Shown here: positions 1 to 10,244 of the stretch, in pieces
How the letters are laid out: each line of letters opens with the position of its first letter
How positions within the stretch are numbered: position 1 is the stretch's first letter
NCBI GenBank assembly: GCA_037447655.1
Contig: JBBHKE010003565.1
Coordinates: 1 to 64,000 of the forward strand
DNA length: 64,000 bases
Source of the DNA: Zygnema cylindricum
Taxonomy: Eukaryota > Streptophyta > Zygnematophyceae > Zygnematales > Zygnemataceae
Reading direction: 5' to 3'
The notes under the pieces: model-generated
The model's input: the letters and a program-made list of their open reading frames with translations, nothing else
The model's database searches: none
What the model was told of the DNA's origin: nothing
Translations under genes and position numbers: made by a program

Positions 1-864
1 TGAACTCTAATTTGTGTGATAGAACTTTTTCAAAAAGGAATTTTACTCTAGTTTATTTTAGTACTCTAATTTGACGCGTTAATATCCTCTACTGTAAACA
101 AGGTAGTCGTACAAAATCTGACAAAACGTACAGTTTATCGTCACTATGACGTTTTCACTACGCAGTTTGTTAAAACGCATTTACATGATAATGGCCTGTA
201 TTAAATCATTATTTGTACTTTTTTACTTATAAAAGTACAATTTTGCACGGTCGGACGTCGTCCGTACTCCACACTATTTAAAACAAACCTATATTAGAAT
301 TAAAAACGCTAATTAAACCTTACCTTTAATAGTATAATGAAAAATTTAGAATCATTTACTCTATTTAAGGTGATAGAGTCGAAATTTAGGGCGACAGAAT
401 TAGCGTTATTAACTCTAATTACGATCCGCAGTGTAGCTGTACAGACAAATAAACAAATACACGTAAAGACAAACTCATGTTCAATAAAGTTTGCACCAAT
501 AAAAAAACTTGTACGCGACGAGATAACGATGAGACACGCAACTTACCTTCTAGCATATTTATTATTGCATTTTTCCTTGTCAATCTAATGACCTTTTTAC
601 TCTTAACTCTTTCTACTTGTATTCCAAATATATTCTTAGTCTTCTCTAAATTTTGCATTTTGCACTTGTATTTTAAGACTGATTTATATTTGTTGCTCCT
701 TCAAAGGTCCTTTATGTAACTAGTTGGTCTATAGCTTTCTGATCCGGTGAAAGTTCCACAATTTCCCAATTTGGGGCCTCCAAAATATGCGTCATTGTAC
801 AATTTTTTGTCGTTATCCGTTGCTCTTTTTCATGTTCTGCAAATTTATTTTGACAGGTAAGAGG
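1..864. other. AT-rich stretch without a recognisable gene
   Basis: The short ORFs here (at most 83 codons) overlap on both strands and show no family motif, so I call none of them. The only recognisable content is a 90 bp segment at 435-524 that recurs at 11667-11756. The sequence ends in the 5 bp target duplication CTCCC at 865-869 beside the gypsy element. Confidence 0.6.
435..524. repeat. Dispersed 90 bp repeat, copy 1
   Basis: This segment, starting AGCTGTACAGAYAAATAAAC and ending CGACGAGAT, aligns without gaps to 11667-11756 in the same orientation with only a few substitutions. Sequence on both sides is unrelated. No terminal inverted repeats or target duplication are visible, so it may be a fragment of a larger LTR or another dispersed family. 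Confidence 0.75.
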
Positions 865-869
865 CTCCC

Positions 870-1381
870 TGTAACAAGGTTACAGAATTGGGTACTTAGT
901 GGCTGAAGCTAGGCTGCTATAGTTGCGATTTCAGAGCAGCGCAGTTGCGGTTCCAAAGCAGCCCAGCTACGATTCCGGACTAGCGCAGCATAGCAGCATA
1001 GCAACTTGGTAGCGCAGCAGCGCAGCATAGCAACTTAGTAGCGCAACAGCGCAGCATAGCAACGCCGCAGAATGTAGATGGAACTGTATAGTTCTTGAAG
1101 GAAGTTTTGGTTAGATCTCGGTTGGCCGCGAAGGTCCACGTGTACAGCTGTAAAGTACTAGGTTGACTAGCAGTTAGCTAGTTTAAATCGGCGAGTAGAC
1201 CTAGTGAATGGGACACCCAAGTAGACCTACACAGCTAGCGCAACCTTGTACTCTCTCTCTCAAGTAATAAAGCTTAACCTTGTATGTGAGTTCTGTGTAT
1301 TCCTGCTGTTGCTACGGGAAGATCCTTGGTGTTTTCCGCTGTGCACTGTAACGTGTTGTGGTGTATCTTGCCCCTTTTACA
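870..1381 (+). repeat. 5' LTR of the gypsy element
   Basis: The LTR is 512 bp, starting TGTAACAAGGTTACAG and ending CCCCTTTTACA. It contains a run of ~33 bp imperfect tandem units (GCGCAGCAGCGCAGCATAGC-like, about 940-1070), which explains the small length difference from the 3' LTR. AATAAA at 1266-1271 is a possible polyadenylation signal. Confidence 0.95.
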
Positions 1382-1382
1382 T

Positions 1383-1395
1383 TGGTATCAGAGCC
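1383..1395 (+). other. Primer-binding site, initiator tRNA-Met 3' end
   Basis: TGGTATCAGAGCC lies two bases after the 5' LTR. It complements the 3' end (GGCTCTGATACCA) of plant-type initiator tRNA-Met, the usual primer for plant LTR retrotransposons. Confidence 0.9.
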
Positions 1396-1414
1396 ATTAC
1401 CGTGACTTGACAAC

Positions 1415-2602
1415 ATGGATGAACACGGTGTATCCACTACAGAAATGTTGGCGCAAGTTCTCAGAGAGTTGGAAAGTGTGAGGTTACATAACGCGCAACT
1501 CAGTAACACTGTCACAGCCTTGGAGTCGCGTCTTGGGGAGCGACCTCATGGAGGCATAGAGCGAGACTTTCGGAGACCGAAATTAAGACTTCCTGACGAG
1601 TTTGATCCTGCAAGACACAAGAACCTTGACTCATGGCTATTCTCTATTGCAAACTATCTCGAGAATTTTCCTAGCCTGTTGGATCGTGAGAAGATTCAAT
1701 ACGCGGGTGGTCTTCTTAAAGGGGCAGCAGGGGCTTGGTGGAGAACATTGGTGGAGGACGATGAGTTACCGACCGTCTGGGCACTCTTCGTTCAACTTCT
1801 CCGCGACACTTGGCAGCCCGTCAACACGGTGAAGGCGGCGAGAGATAAGATCGCAGTATTGAAGCAACGAACTTCAGTGATGGAGTTTACGCAAAGGTTC
1901 TTGGAGTGCAAGGTTCAAATACCTACGATGACGGAGGATGAAGCCGTGGATCGTTTCGTGAAGGGGCTTAAGTCGTCTATTCGTAGAGATGTGGAACAAT
2001 GGCTTGCCCGGGAAAGCACGACTCCTCCTCTCTCAGCAATCATCCAGTTTGCGGAGCGGACCGATTCGGTCGACTTTAACCTCCAGAGACCGTATCACTA
2101 CGGGTCAAGCAGTAGCGGAGGACATCGACGAGACGAAGGTCCAACCCCTATGGAGCTCGACGTAATTAATGATGATAAGGAAGCGGTCAATGTCCTGCGG
2201 AGAAAGAAGAAAACTACCAAGACAAAGACAAATGACTTATCCCCCGAGGAAATACAGCGGAGGAGGCAAAATGGACTATGCTTCCAGTGCAATTCTCCCG
2301 ATCACATGGCTCGAGAGTGTCCAAAACGGAAAGGCCCCAAAAAGGGAAAACTTACCGTTATGAGGTTAGCCGGTGAAGGAGGAGACCCTTTCATAATTCG
2401 GGGTCAAATAGGAGTGAGTGCAGCTAACTTCATGGTGGACTCCGGAGCATCGGGGAACTTCATTAACGAGGCGACGGTGAAAAGGTTGAAATTTCCTCTT
2501 GTGGTACTAAAGGATCATCAGTCGGTACAATTGGCCGACGGCCGTTCCTTATCCATTACCCATCGTACCCCGAGGTTACGATTCAACATTGGGAAATTCT
2601 GA
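1415..2602 (+). CDS. gag: Gag with start of protease, Ty3/gypsy
   Basis: This 395-codon ORF is the structural Gag of the retrotransposon. It starts with a short coiled coil (residues ~10-45), followed by a retrotransposon Gag capsid domain (~55-225; LDSWLFSIANYLE, GGLLKGAAGAWW, FVKGLKSSIRRDVEQWL). A PTPMELD linker leads into a CCHC zinc knuckle at residues ~289-302 (CFQCNSPDHMARECP), which binds element RNA. The frame then enters the aspartic protease with active site D342-S-G (MVDSGASGNF). The ATG at 1415 is the first after the primer-binding site. The frame is lost at ~2595-2602 inside the protease, whose remainder (LWLQKWNPTIDWR) lies in another frame. Confidence 0.9.
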   Translation: MDEHGVSTTEMLAQVLRELESVRLHNAQLSNTVTALESRLGERPHGGIERDFRRPKLRLPDEFDPARHKNLDSWLFSIANYLENFPSLLDREKIQYAGGLLKGAAGAWWRTLVEDDELPTVWALFVQLLRDTWQPVNTVKAARDKIAVLKQRTSVMEFTQRFLECKVQIPTMTEDEAVDRFVKGLKSSIRRDVEQWLARESTTPPLSAIIQFAERTDSVDFNLQRPYHYGSSSSGGHRRDEGPTPMELDVINDDKEAVNVLRRKKKTTKTKTNDLSPEEIQRRRQNGLCFQCNSPDHMARECPKRKGPKKGKLTVMRLAGEGGDPFIIRGQIGVSAANFMVDSGASGNFINEATVKRLKFPLVVLKDHQSVQLADGRSLSITHRTPRLRFNIGKF

Positions 2603-4319
2603 TGGTACGATACACTTCATATATTACCTTGTGGGACCATGAGGTATTCTTGGGGAAGCTGTGGCTGCAAAAATGGAATCCGACAATTGATTGGAGAATT
2701 GGCGTCATGAGAGTGAAGAAAGGTGAAGAAGAGTTCGAGGTAAAAGCGGGAGCGGCTGGTAACGGAGCGGAAGAGGGACGCCTGCTTTAAGCCTTACAGC
2801 TTAAGAGGGCACTCAAGAAAGGGGAAACGATTGGTATGGCGGTCGTCCAGCCAATGGAGGAGGCGAAGGAGGAGATTCCGGAAGAATGGAAGAAGAAGGA
2901 CCCCGACTTCGTCTCCAAAGAAAGGGACGACGTTGGAAAGACTTCCGATGAGGCCCCGGAGGTCATGACAAAACTTCTCGAGGAGTACGCAGATGTATTT
3001 CCCCCGAAGCTCCCAGAAGGATTACCTCCAAAGCGCGAAGTATACCATAGGATAGAGCTTGTTTCTGGAGCTGTATCCCCGGCTAATCGGATGTACAAGA
3101 TGAGCTACACCGAATTGGACGAACTCAAAAAGCAACTCGCGGAGTTGGTCGAAGCCGGAGCAATCGAACCAAGCAAGTCACCGTATGGAGCCCCCGTTCT
3201 CTTTGTGAACAACAAAGATGGAGGTTTCCGTATGTGTGTAGACTACCGAGTGTGAACAAATTAACAGTAAAGAATGCGTACCCCCTACCAAGGATCGACG
3301 AATTGTTGGATTGACTTCGAGGCGCCAAGTATTTTTCGAAAATAGACTTGCGTAGCGGCTACCACCAGATCAGAGTTGCCGAGGATGATGTGGAGAAGAC
3401 GGCGTTCAGGACTCGATACGGTCATTTCCAGTTTCGGGTAATGCCGTTCGGGTTGACTAACGCACCGGCGACCTTTATGCATTTAATGAATTCCATCTTT
3501 CGGCAATATCTGGACGCTTTTGTGATCGTCTTCTTAGATGACATATTGGTGTATAGCCGAACGGAGGAAGAATATATGAAGCATTTACGGACGGTTCTAC
3601 AAGTTCTTCGGGAGCATAAATTATACGCAAAAAGAAGTAAATGTGACTTCTTCAAGGAGAAGATTGATTTTTTAGGCCATGTGGTGAGCCGGGACGGAAT
3701 CGCGGTGGATCCAAACAAGACTAGGGCAGTTAAGGAGTGGCCGCAGCCGGCGAATGTTACGGAGTTACGAAGCTTTCTCGGACTATGTTCCTATTATCGA
3801 CGTTTTGTCGAAGGTTTCGCAAAAATCGCTACACCACTCACGGAATTGCTCAAGAATGATGCGCCCTATGATTGGAAAGCGGCGTAAGGAACAGCCTTTA
3901 ACACTATAAAGGAGCGGTTGGTTACCGCCCCTGTGTTAGCTGTTCCCGATCCGGACTTATCTTGGACGATAATCACTGACGGTAGCGATATGGCGATTGG
4001 AGCGATCCTTATGGAGGATCAAGGAAAAGGCCTTCAACCCATTGCTTACGACAGTCGCAAACTAAAGGCGGCAGAGTTGAACTGGGCTACCCATGAGAAA
4101 GAAACAATAGCTATTATTAATGCGTTGGAGGTTTGGAAGTGTTACGTTCAGGGGAAACGGATCACGGTTATCACGGATCATCACGCCTTACAATATCTCC
4201 AAACCCAACCGAAGTTGTCCAAGAAACAAGTGCGCTGGATGACGTTTCTGCAAACCTTTGGTCTGGAACTTACTATTGAATATAAGCCAGGCAAAACGAA
4301 CCCGGCGGATGCGCTGTGA
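2602..4319 (+). pseudogene. pol: Protease C-terminus, reverse transcriptase and RNase H, broken
   Basis: Conceptual pieces cover the end of protease (2602-2790), reverse transcriptase (2836-3887) and RNase H (3918-4319). RT landmarks are [18 protein letters not shown], the catalytic FLDD (~3532-3543) and [10 protein letters not shown]. RNase H landmarks are ITDGSDMAIGAIL, HEKETIAI and ITDHHALQ. Breaks are a TAA at 2788, a frameshift after CVDYR (~3250), a TGA at ~3312, a TAA at 3885 and a TGA at 4317 where ADALSRR is expected. Catalytic residues remain, but no continuous polyprotein can be made. Confidence 0.92.
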
Positions 4320-5502
4320 AGAAGACCTGACGTCGCTGCGCTTGTAGCGGAGCAACGACCGCAAGCACCGCAGCAGGGGAACGGAGACTCTGTTAGGGAG
4401 AAAAGCGCAGCGTTGACCGAAGCGCAAGATCCGAAGCTCAGCGTAGTCACCAGTACGGTGCAAGTGGACGAACAGTGGTTACGACGGATAAAGGCCGCCT
4501 ACAGCGACAATGATTCACTAAAGGAACTCATCAAACAGAAAGTTCTCGTTCGAACCGCCAATGATATGTGGCGGTAAAAAACCGAGTAAGAGAACACGGC
4601 TTTATGTGCCATCAAATACAGCACTTCGTCACACGATTCTTCAAATGAGTCACGACGAGCCGCTCAGTGGACATTTTGGTCGGGATAAAACAACCGCACG
4701 TATCGCTGAGGCGTATAACTGGCCAAACATGACTCGGGACATTGCAGAATATGTCCGGACGTGTGACTCCTATAATAGAAACAAATCGGATTCAGGGCAA
4801 CAAGGTCTGTTACACCCCCTCCCAATACCATCTGTTCCTTGGGAGGCGATCTCGATGGACTTTATCGTGGCCCTTCCTCGGACGAAGGAGGGCTACGACT
4901 CAATCTTCATCGTCGTGGATTACCTGACGAAAATGGCACATTTTCTACCCACGTCCACTACAGCTACTGCACGAGATATTGCAGACTTATTCTTTCGGGA
5001 AATATTCCGCCATCACGGACTTCCAAAAAAAATCGTCAGCGACCGCGATCGTAAGTTTGTGAGCCACTTTAGGCAAAATCTGTTTGCGCTATGTGGCACG
5101 CGGCTGGCCATGTCCACAGCCTACCACCCTCAGACTGATGGTCAGACTGAAAGAGTGAATCGAACGTTGGAGGAAGCATTGCGGGCTTATGTATCGGTAC
5201 ACCAAACAGATTGGGTGAACCATTTAACGACAATCGAGGTAGCATACAACAGTGCAGTGCACTCATCCACCAATGCTACGCCATTCTCACTCAATGGACG
5301 ACAGCCCACTCTTCCACAAAACTTATTGGTTGCGGACTGCCAAACACCGACAGCTATAGACTTTGCCAAAACTTTGCAAGGAAACCTAGAAGAGGCGGCC
5401 AAGGCGCTCCAAATGGCTAAGGATCGTCAAAAGTCGCAGGCCAATGCTCACCGAAAAGACACCATCTTCTGTGTGGGGGACAAGTTCGCCTTAATATGGT
5501 AA
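4320..5502 (+). pseudogene. int: Integrase, Ty3/gypsy, disrupted upstream
   Basis: The core is a 313-codon ORF starting at 4561. The zinc-binding region reads H..H then CDSYNRNK, where the second cysteine of the usual CxxC is tyrosine (TGT to TAT). The rve catalytic core follows with all three acidic residues visible: SMDFIVALP, IVSDRDRKF and GQTERVNRTLEEALR. The linker from RNase H (4320-4560) contains a frame change. A further frame change at ~5496 separates it from the C-terminal GPY/F-like and chromodomain part. Confidence 0.9.
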
Positions 5503-5945
5503 ACCTCTCCTTGCCGGGTGCCCTCTCTAAGAAGTTGGCACCAAAGTTCACGCGCCCATTCACAATTCTTTCCCGTGTGGGCGACGTAGCGTACAAGTTG
5601 GATATCCCGACGGCCTGGCATATCCACAATGTTTTCCATGTTTCCCTTCTTAAACCATTCCGCGATCCTGATTTAATGTTCCCTAATCGACTACAACATA
5701 CTCCTTTACCACCTGTTCGAGGAACCTCAAACGAGTTTGAGGTGGAAGAGATCCTTCAGTCACGTCACTCTCGGAATTCCAACTCCACTCAATACTTGGT
5801 GCGTTGGAAGGGTTACGGTGCTGAAGACGACTCTTCGGTGGACAAAATGGATCTGCATTCCCCGGAGTTGCTGCGCTGGTTTCAGCGGAGTGAGGACACT
5901 CAGCCTTACCGGAGGGGCAATCGCTGCGGCCGCAACAAAGGAGCG
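5496..5945 (+). pseudogene. Integrase C-terminus with chromodomain
   Basis: This frame begins with a GPY/F-like module (KLAPKFTRPFTILSRVGDVA, then IHNVFHVSLLKPFRDPD) and continues into a chromodomain at ~5736-5885 (FEVEEILQSRH, YLVRWKGYGAEDD, LHSPELLRWF). Chromodomains at the end of gypsy integrases direct insertion to particular chromatin. The aromatic position normally filled in 'enTWE' is not aromatic here (DDSSVD), so histone-tail binding may be altered, as in some plant chromovirus groups. The ORF stays open to 6143, but I see no domain beyond ~5900. Confidence 0.85.
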
Positions 5946-6381
5946 AATCGCAATGGCGCAACCAATCGCAATCATAATGGGGACGCGGCAAATGACCGCA
6001 GCGAGGATGTTACCACACCGCAGCGCCGTAGCAGCGCAGCCACCGCAGCGCAACATGGTCACGATGACGTCAGAGGATCGCAACACCATCGCTGCACTGA
6101 CAGGAAAGCGCAACGGCGCAATTATGTTTCACTATGTAGGTGACGACGAACCCTCGGTTTCGCCGCAGCAGCGCAGTTTTCTAAATGTTCGACACTGCGA
6201 TACCCTCGCACGCTGCGACGCTTCGCACAGTCCAAAAGTGAAACCCTCAACCCCCGTGAATACCGCCGCCATTTGTCCTCACGACAAACCTAGTCTCGAC
6301 AGCTTGAAAACTGCTTCTCTCCGCACAATCAGTTTACCTTCGCTTTTGGAGCTACCAGAATTGTCTGGTTCAGCAGTGTCT

Positions 6382-7629
6382 ATGGCGTCGTCGTCCTCTC
6401 CACCACCGAAAAGGAGGAGACTGGTACGGGTGGGACAAGGAGACCCGAACCGTCTCGAGAGATTGCTAAGGGCGGCGGAGGCCATGGTGGAAGCAAGCAG
6501 GCGAAGAGAAGTAGAAGTGGAGCCGGAACCGGAGGAAAGCGCCAGTAGCGAGGCAGGACCGGCAGAAACCAGTGGAGGGGAGGGGTCAGAAAACTCACAG
6601 GACCCTGAATACACCCCAACTCGGGAAGGTGATCAGGAATTTCAAGCGGATCATGAGCTGTCGGAGGCGGAGGAACCGGAACGCGAACCAACGCCTCCGC
6701 CAATTGAGGAGCGCGCCTCAGATCTGGAGGTGATGCGGGACCCAAACAAGGAGAGCACCGCGGACGAGCAGTCGTCTGAAAGCGCGGAGAGGAAGGCAGT
6801 GGAACTATACCCCAGTGGTGACGATGTGTTTTTATTACGCAAAAACCGAAGAGATTCAGAGGAGGAGAGTGAACAGGGAGAGGAAATTCTCGACTACCTC
6901 TTCCCAGTACCGGTCGACACCCAGCATCCGGACATCGCCTTCAGCTTCGCCAAAAGGTTTTATTGGAACCCCTCGGAGTGGCCCGAGGAATGGCGTATAG
7001 GGAAGCCTGGAGATCCTATCCGTATCCTTGCCAACGTTCCCTCACACCCAGCGTGGAGTTTCATGAGGACCAAGGACCTGGGGAATAATCATAAAGGCTA
7101 TGTGCAACTGAATCCTCACACCTTACCGTTCGTGGAAGTGGTAGAGGACAACTACAGGTACAGGATTGATGTTCCTGGGTTACTCCGCTATTATCACCCG
7201 TGGGATGTCCGCCTCCACGACATCATCTCTCGAGCGGAGGTCACCCCTGAGGTGCGAGTACTCAAGCTGGCCCGAAGGAATGCTCTACAGCGGGCCCGAG
7301 CTGCAAGGAAACACGCGTCCTTCAAATTACGGAAGGTACCTCGGTGGGAAACGGCGGACGAGGAACCAAAAGAACCCAGGATTCCGGCCCCCGAGGAGCC
7401 TGCATCGGCAGACGTTCCGCAGCAACCCAAAGTACCAGACATTGAGGAAGGGGAAAATCAGGTTCGGGAATGCATCACTCGGAGGCGGTTGGCAGCTGCA
7501 GATCACCACATCGCGTTACTGGAGACCCGATGTGAACAGCTCCAAAATCAACTCGATAACCTTCGCCAGGAGTTCGAAGAGTATCGCGAGGAAACATATG
7601 ACATACTCCAGCAATTGCTGTTTCCCTGA
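6382..7629 (+). CDS. Intact additional 3' ORF, unknown function
   Basis: The 415-codon ORF starts at the ATG of MASSSSPPPKRRR; the open frame extends further 5' but there it overlaps the chromodomain frame. The N-terminus has a basic nuclear-localisation-like stretch (PPPKRRRLVRV). An acidic, Glu/Pro/Ser-rich region follows (residues ~45-165), then a folded-looking block (~170-290; DYLFPVPVD, FAKRFYWNPSEW, FMRTKDLGNNHKGYVQLNP, LLRYYHPWDVRLHD). The C-terminus is a clear coiled coil (HHIALLETRCEQLQNQLDNL onward). It lies between integrase and the polypurine tract, where some plant gypsy elements carry extra ORFs. It is unbroken although pol is not. A degraded homologue of the central block lies at 57361-57634. 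I do not recognise the family and assign no function. Confidence 0.75.
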   Translation: MASSSSPPPKRRRLVRVGQGDPNRLERLLRAAEAMVEASRRREVEVEPEPEESASSEAGPAETSGGEGSENSQDPEYTPTREGDQEFQADHELSEAEEPEREPTPPPIEERASDLEVMRDPNKESTADEQSSESAERKAVELYPSGDDVFLLRKNRRDSEEESEQGEEILDYLFPVPVDTQHPDIAFSFAKRFYWNPSEWPEEWRIGKPGDPIRILANVPSHPAWSFMRTKDLGNNHKGYVQLNPHTLPFVEVVEDNYRYRIDVPGLLRYYHPWDVRLHDIISRAEVTPEVRVLKLARRNALQRARAARKHASFKLRKVPRWETADEEPKEPRIPAPEEPASADVPQQPKVPDIEEGENQVRECITRRRLAAADHHIALLETRCEQLQNQLDNLRQEFEEYREETYDILQQLLFP

Positions 7630-7659
7630 GTCTATCAAAGTTCAGCGGGACGCTGAACC

Positions 7660-7674
7660 TTTAGTGGGAGGCAC
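7660..7674 (+). other. Polypurine tract of the gypsy element
   Basis: TTTAGTGGGAGGCAC directly precedes the 3' LTR, the position of the plus-strand primer. The AGTGGGAG core is also seen before other LTRs in the window. Confidence 0.75.
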
Positions 7675-8176
7675 TGTAACAGGGTTACAAAATTGGGTAC
7701 TTAGTGCCTGAAGCTAGGCTGCTATAGTTGCGATTTGAGAGCAGCGCAGTTGCGGTTCCAGAGCAGCGCAGCTGCGATTCCGGACCAGCGCAACATAGCA
7801 ACTTGGTAGCGCAGCAGTGCAACATAGCAACTTAGTAGCGCAGCAGCGCAACATAGCAACGCCGCAGAATGTAGATGGAACTGTATAGTTCTAGAAGGAA
7901 GTTTTGGTTAGATCTCATTTGGCCGCGAAGGTCCACGTGTACAGCTGTAAAGTACTAGGTTGACTAGCAGTTAGCTAGTTTAAATAGGCGAGTAGACCTA
8001 GTGAATGGGACACCGAAGTAGACCCACAGCTAGCGCAACCTTGTATACTCTCTCTCAAGTAATAAAGCTTAACCTTGTCTGTGAGTTCTGTGTATTCCTG
8101 CTGTTGCTACGGGAAGATCCTTGGTGTTTTCTGCTGTGCACTGTAACGTGTTGTGGTGTATCTTGCCCTTTTTACA
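7675..8176 (+). repeat. 3' LTR of the gypsy element
   Basis: This 502 bp LTR aligns along its length with 870-1381. It has a shorter internal GCGCAGCA-type tandem run and scattered substitutions. It ends TTTTTACA and is followed by the CTCCC target duplication (8177-8181). AATAAA is at 8061-8066. Confidence 0.95.
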
Positions 8177-8344
8177 CTCCCCTTGGTAAAAAAATTGTAC
8201 GTGGTGGTTTCTAATAGCATTTTCCTTGTTGATTCTCCATATCGCCCCCGGAAATCGTGTGGTTGGAGGCGAAGGTTTGGTTCGACTGTGAATTTTTGGT
8301 CTTTGTGCTTGCGGCGGTTCACTGGTGCTTGATAATATTGGTCT

Positions 8345-8574
8345 AGCGACGAAAGGGTCTCGTCGCTGGTACAATGACTAAACAAGCATATCGTTACTTC
8401 TACTAGATTCTCTTGTGCCCGTTTTCAAAATTATACTAGCTACATCATCTCGTCCTTTGTTCAGCGATGACGTTGTTTCGTTGCTATTTCTTGTTTTCCT
8501 TCAGAGCCCGTCATTGATAATCTAGCGACGATATCATCTCGTCGCTGGTCCAGCGATGAGACATAGTCGTCGCT
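8345..8574. repeat. Cluster of four identically shaped hairpins
   Basis: Four inverted repeats share one geometry: an 8-base arm, a 7-base loop and an 8-base arm. They lie at 8345-8367 (AGCGACGA/TCGTCGCT, perfect), 8463-8485 (AGCGATGA/TCGTTGCT, with wobble pairs), 8524-8546 (perfect) and 8552-8574 (one wobble). Similar AGCGACGA inverted motifs are known from subterminal regions of plant CACTA-type transposons, but no CACTA end is visible here. No gene is evident in 8182-8640. Confidence 0.65.
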
Positions 8575-8664
8575 ACTTGTGCTCAGTACCTTATCGAGTC
8601 CTTGTAACGTTTAAACTTGATCCATCCTAGGTTGAAAAATGACATATTCAGTAACTTTTTCTGT

Positions 8665-9500
8665 CTTTCTGTCAACAGGCTGAGTTTATTTCTCCTCATT
8701 TTTTATAATGAGATTTTTTCTTATTACTACCCTATTCATCTCAGGTACACATACTCTATATTTTTTTGACAAATCATCGTAACCAACTAGGAGTTCAAAT
8801 AAACCTTTCAGCTCCATTTTCCACCTAGTCTAAATGCTCTCTGGAATAAAAACCTTGCTACCAAATATTCTAAGATGACTAACTATTGATTTTCTTCCTG
8901 TTCACATCTCATGAGGTGACTTTCCTTTCATTACTCTAGACTCTATTATATTCTGGTATATGTGGCACAATTTAAAGCCTTAGCCCAAAATTTAAATCTA
9001 TATTTTTGTCTACAAGTATTGATGTGGCAGTTGCAGTTAATGTTCTGTTTACTCCCTGTGCTTCGCCATTTTTCTCTAAATTTCTTTGGGATATTTCATA
9101 TTCTTCCACATAAGTGATGAAATCTTGTGATAGATATTTTTTTTTGTTGTCCAATGTCAATGCTCGTAGTTGAATTCCGCGAATTTCCTCGCTCCAGGTT
9201 TTGAATTCTTTGAAGTGGGAAAACAATTCACTTTTCTCCTTCATGAAGTAGATTTTTGTGTAGCTTTAATAGTCATCTCTAAACGTCACCATATATCTCA
9301 TACCTCTTGCTGATGCGATCTTAGCCTGTTTCCATACATCCAAGTGAACTAATTCCAACACTTTTTTTGTTCTATGGCTGCTTTCGGATGGATTTATATG
9401 TATCCTTTCGAGAGCAAATCCATTGTATAATATTTCTTCCTTTTTGCTAAATTTTACACCTCTATTATACCTTTCTTTTTCGTATCCATCTCTCAACCAA
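8665..9500 (-). pseudogene. int: Copia pre-integrase and integrase fragment
   Basis: On the minus strand, 9496-9266 encodes the pre-integrase end and first catalytic region (VLELVHLDVWKQAKIASARG, MVTFRDDY). Positions 9244-8972 contain the second region (LRALTLDNKKKYLSQDF, in place of the usual RSDNGGEY) and 8930-8665 the post-core part (KGKSPHEM, LVGYDDLSKKYRVCVPEMN). The codon for the final catalytic glutamate cannot be placed. Frameshifts and stops show it is dead. Confidence 0.78.
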
Positions 9501-9961
9501 AATCTCTTTCTCCTGTAGTCGTGTTAGTGTGTGCAAAAAGGAATTGTCATTTGTTTTCGAAAAACTAACAACTTGTTCTTAATCGTAATTTTTGAGGATA
9601 AGGCATAATCTTGTGTAGGTTAGCGGAATTCTGATTTTCGTATGCACAACCGTGGACAAAAGTTTCCAGTTTCAACAGCCTTTTTATATTTTGGACAATT
9701 TCTATGGCCATGACCTTTTTCATTACAATAATAATATACATCAAGTCTTTGAGGATACTAAAGCTGACTATTCTAAAATTTTTCTTTTTGAAAATTTTCT
9801 ATATTAAAAGCTTCAGCTTGTCTATTACCTTTAAGAGATTCCTGACTAGACTCTTCATCTAACACATACTGAATTGCTATCGCTAGATTCCACTCAGCAT
9901 GTGGTAATTTTTTTAAATTGTCAGAGGCTCCTTTATATACCCTAGTAAGCCCTTTCATTAA

Positions 9962-10187
9962 TGTTGATTTCCAAGAAATCGGGATTCAGCATGTCCCACA
10001 CTTGGGAAAATTGAGCCGGCCAGGGTTTGAACGTGGGACCTTTCACTTCAGCTGCCAACGCACTACCACTGTGCCACCAGCTCGATGTAGAGACTGCCGG
10101 GTCCGTACCTATATATTACATGCATTTCGAGTATGGATATTCCATATTCTACCCTATATTGGACCGGCTTCATGTGCCAATCGAACA
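9962..10187 (-). repeat. TRIM LTR, last in transcription order
   Basis: 226 bp, aligned end to end with the other two and with somewhat more substitutions. Its tRNA-like unit is at 10013-10083. Confidence 0.9.
10013..10083 (-). ncRNA. tRNA-like unit, LTR copy in 9962-10187
   Basis: Same layout. The T stem is damaged (CCACG opposite CCTGG) and the B box reads GTTCAAACC, so this copy is the most decayed. Confidence 0.55.
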
Positions 10188-10244
10188 CACCCCGTCACAG
10201 GGAAGCCGGTCAAACCATCCGATATCCCGCTGGCTCCGATACCA

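Larger units (their letters stand above)
870..8176 (+). mobile_element. Full-length Ty3/gypsy chromovirus with extra 3' ORF
   Basis: This LTR retrotransposon is bounded by two ~0.5 kb LTRs (870-1381 and 7675-8176) with TG...CA ends, flanked by the perfect 5 bp target duplication CTCCC (865-869 and 8177-8181). A tRNA-Met primer-binding site follows the 5' LTR and a purine-rich tract precedes the 3' LTR. The internal order is gag, protease, reverse transcriptase, RNase H, integrase, chromodomain, then an additional ORF. This order and the chromodomain place it among Ty3/gypsy chromoviruses. Pol is broken by several frameshifts and stops, so the copy is not autonomous. The LTRs have diverged visibly, including a repeat-length difference, so it is not a fresh insertion. 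Confidence 0.95.

Noticed and set aside
5737-6381. Upstream extension of the gypsy additional ORF
   Set aside because: It overlaps the integrase and chromodomain frame and has no domain-like character, so I start the ORF at 6382.
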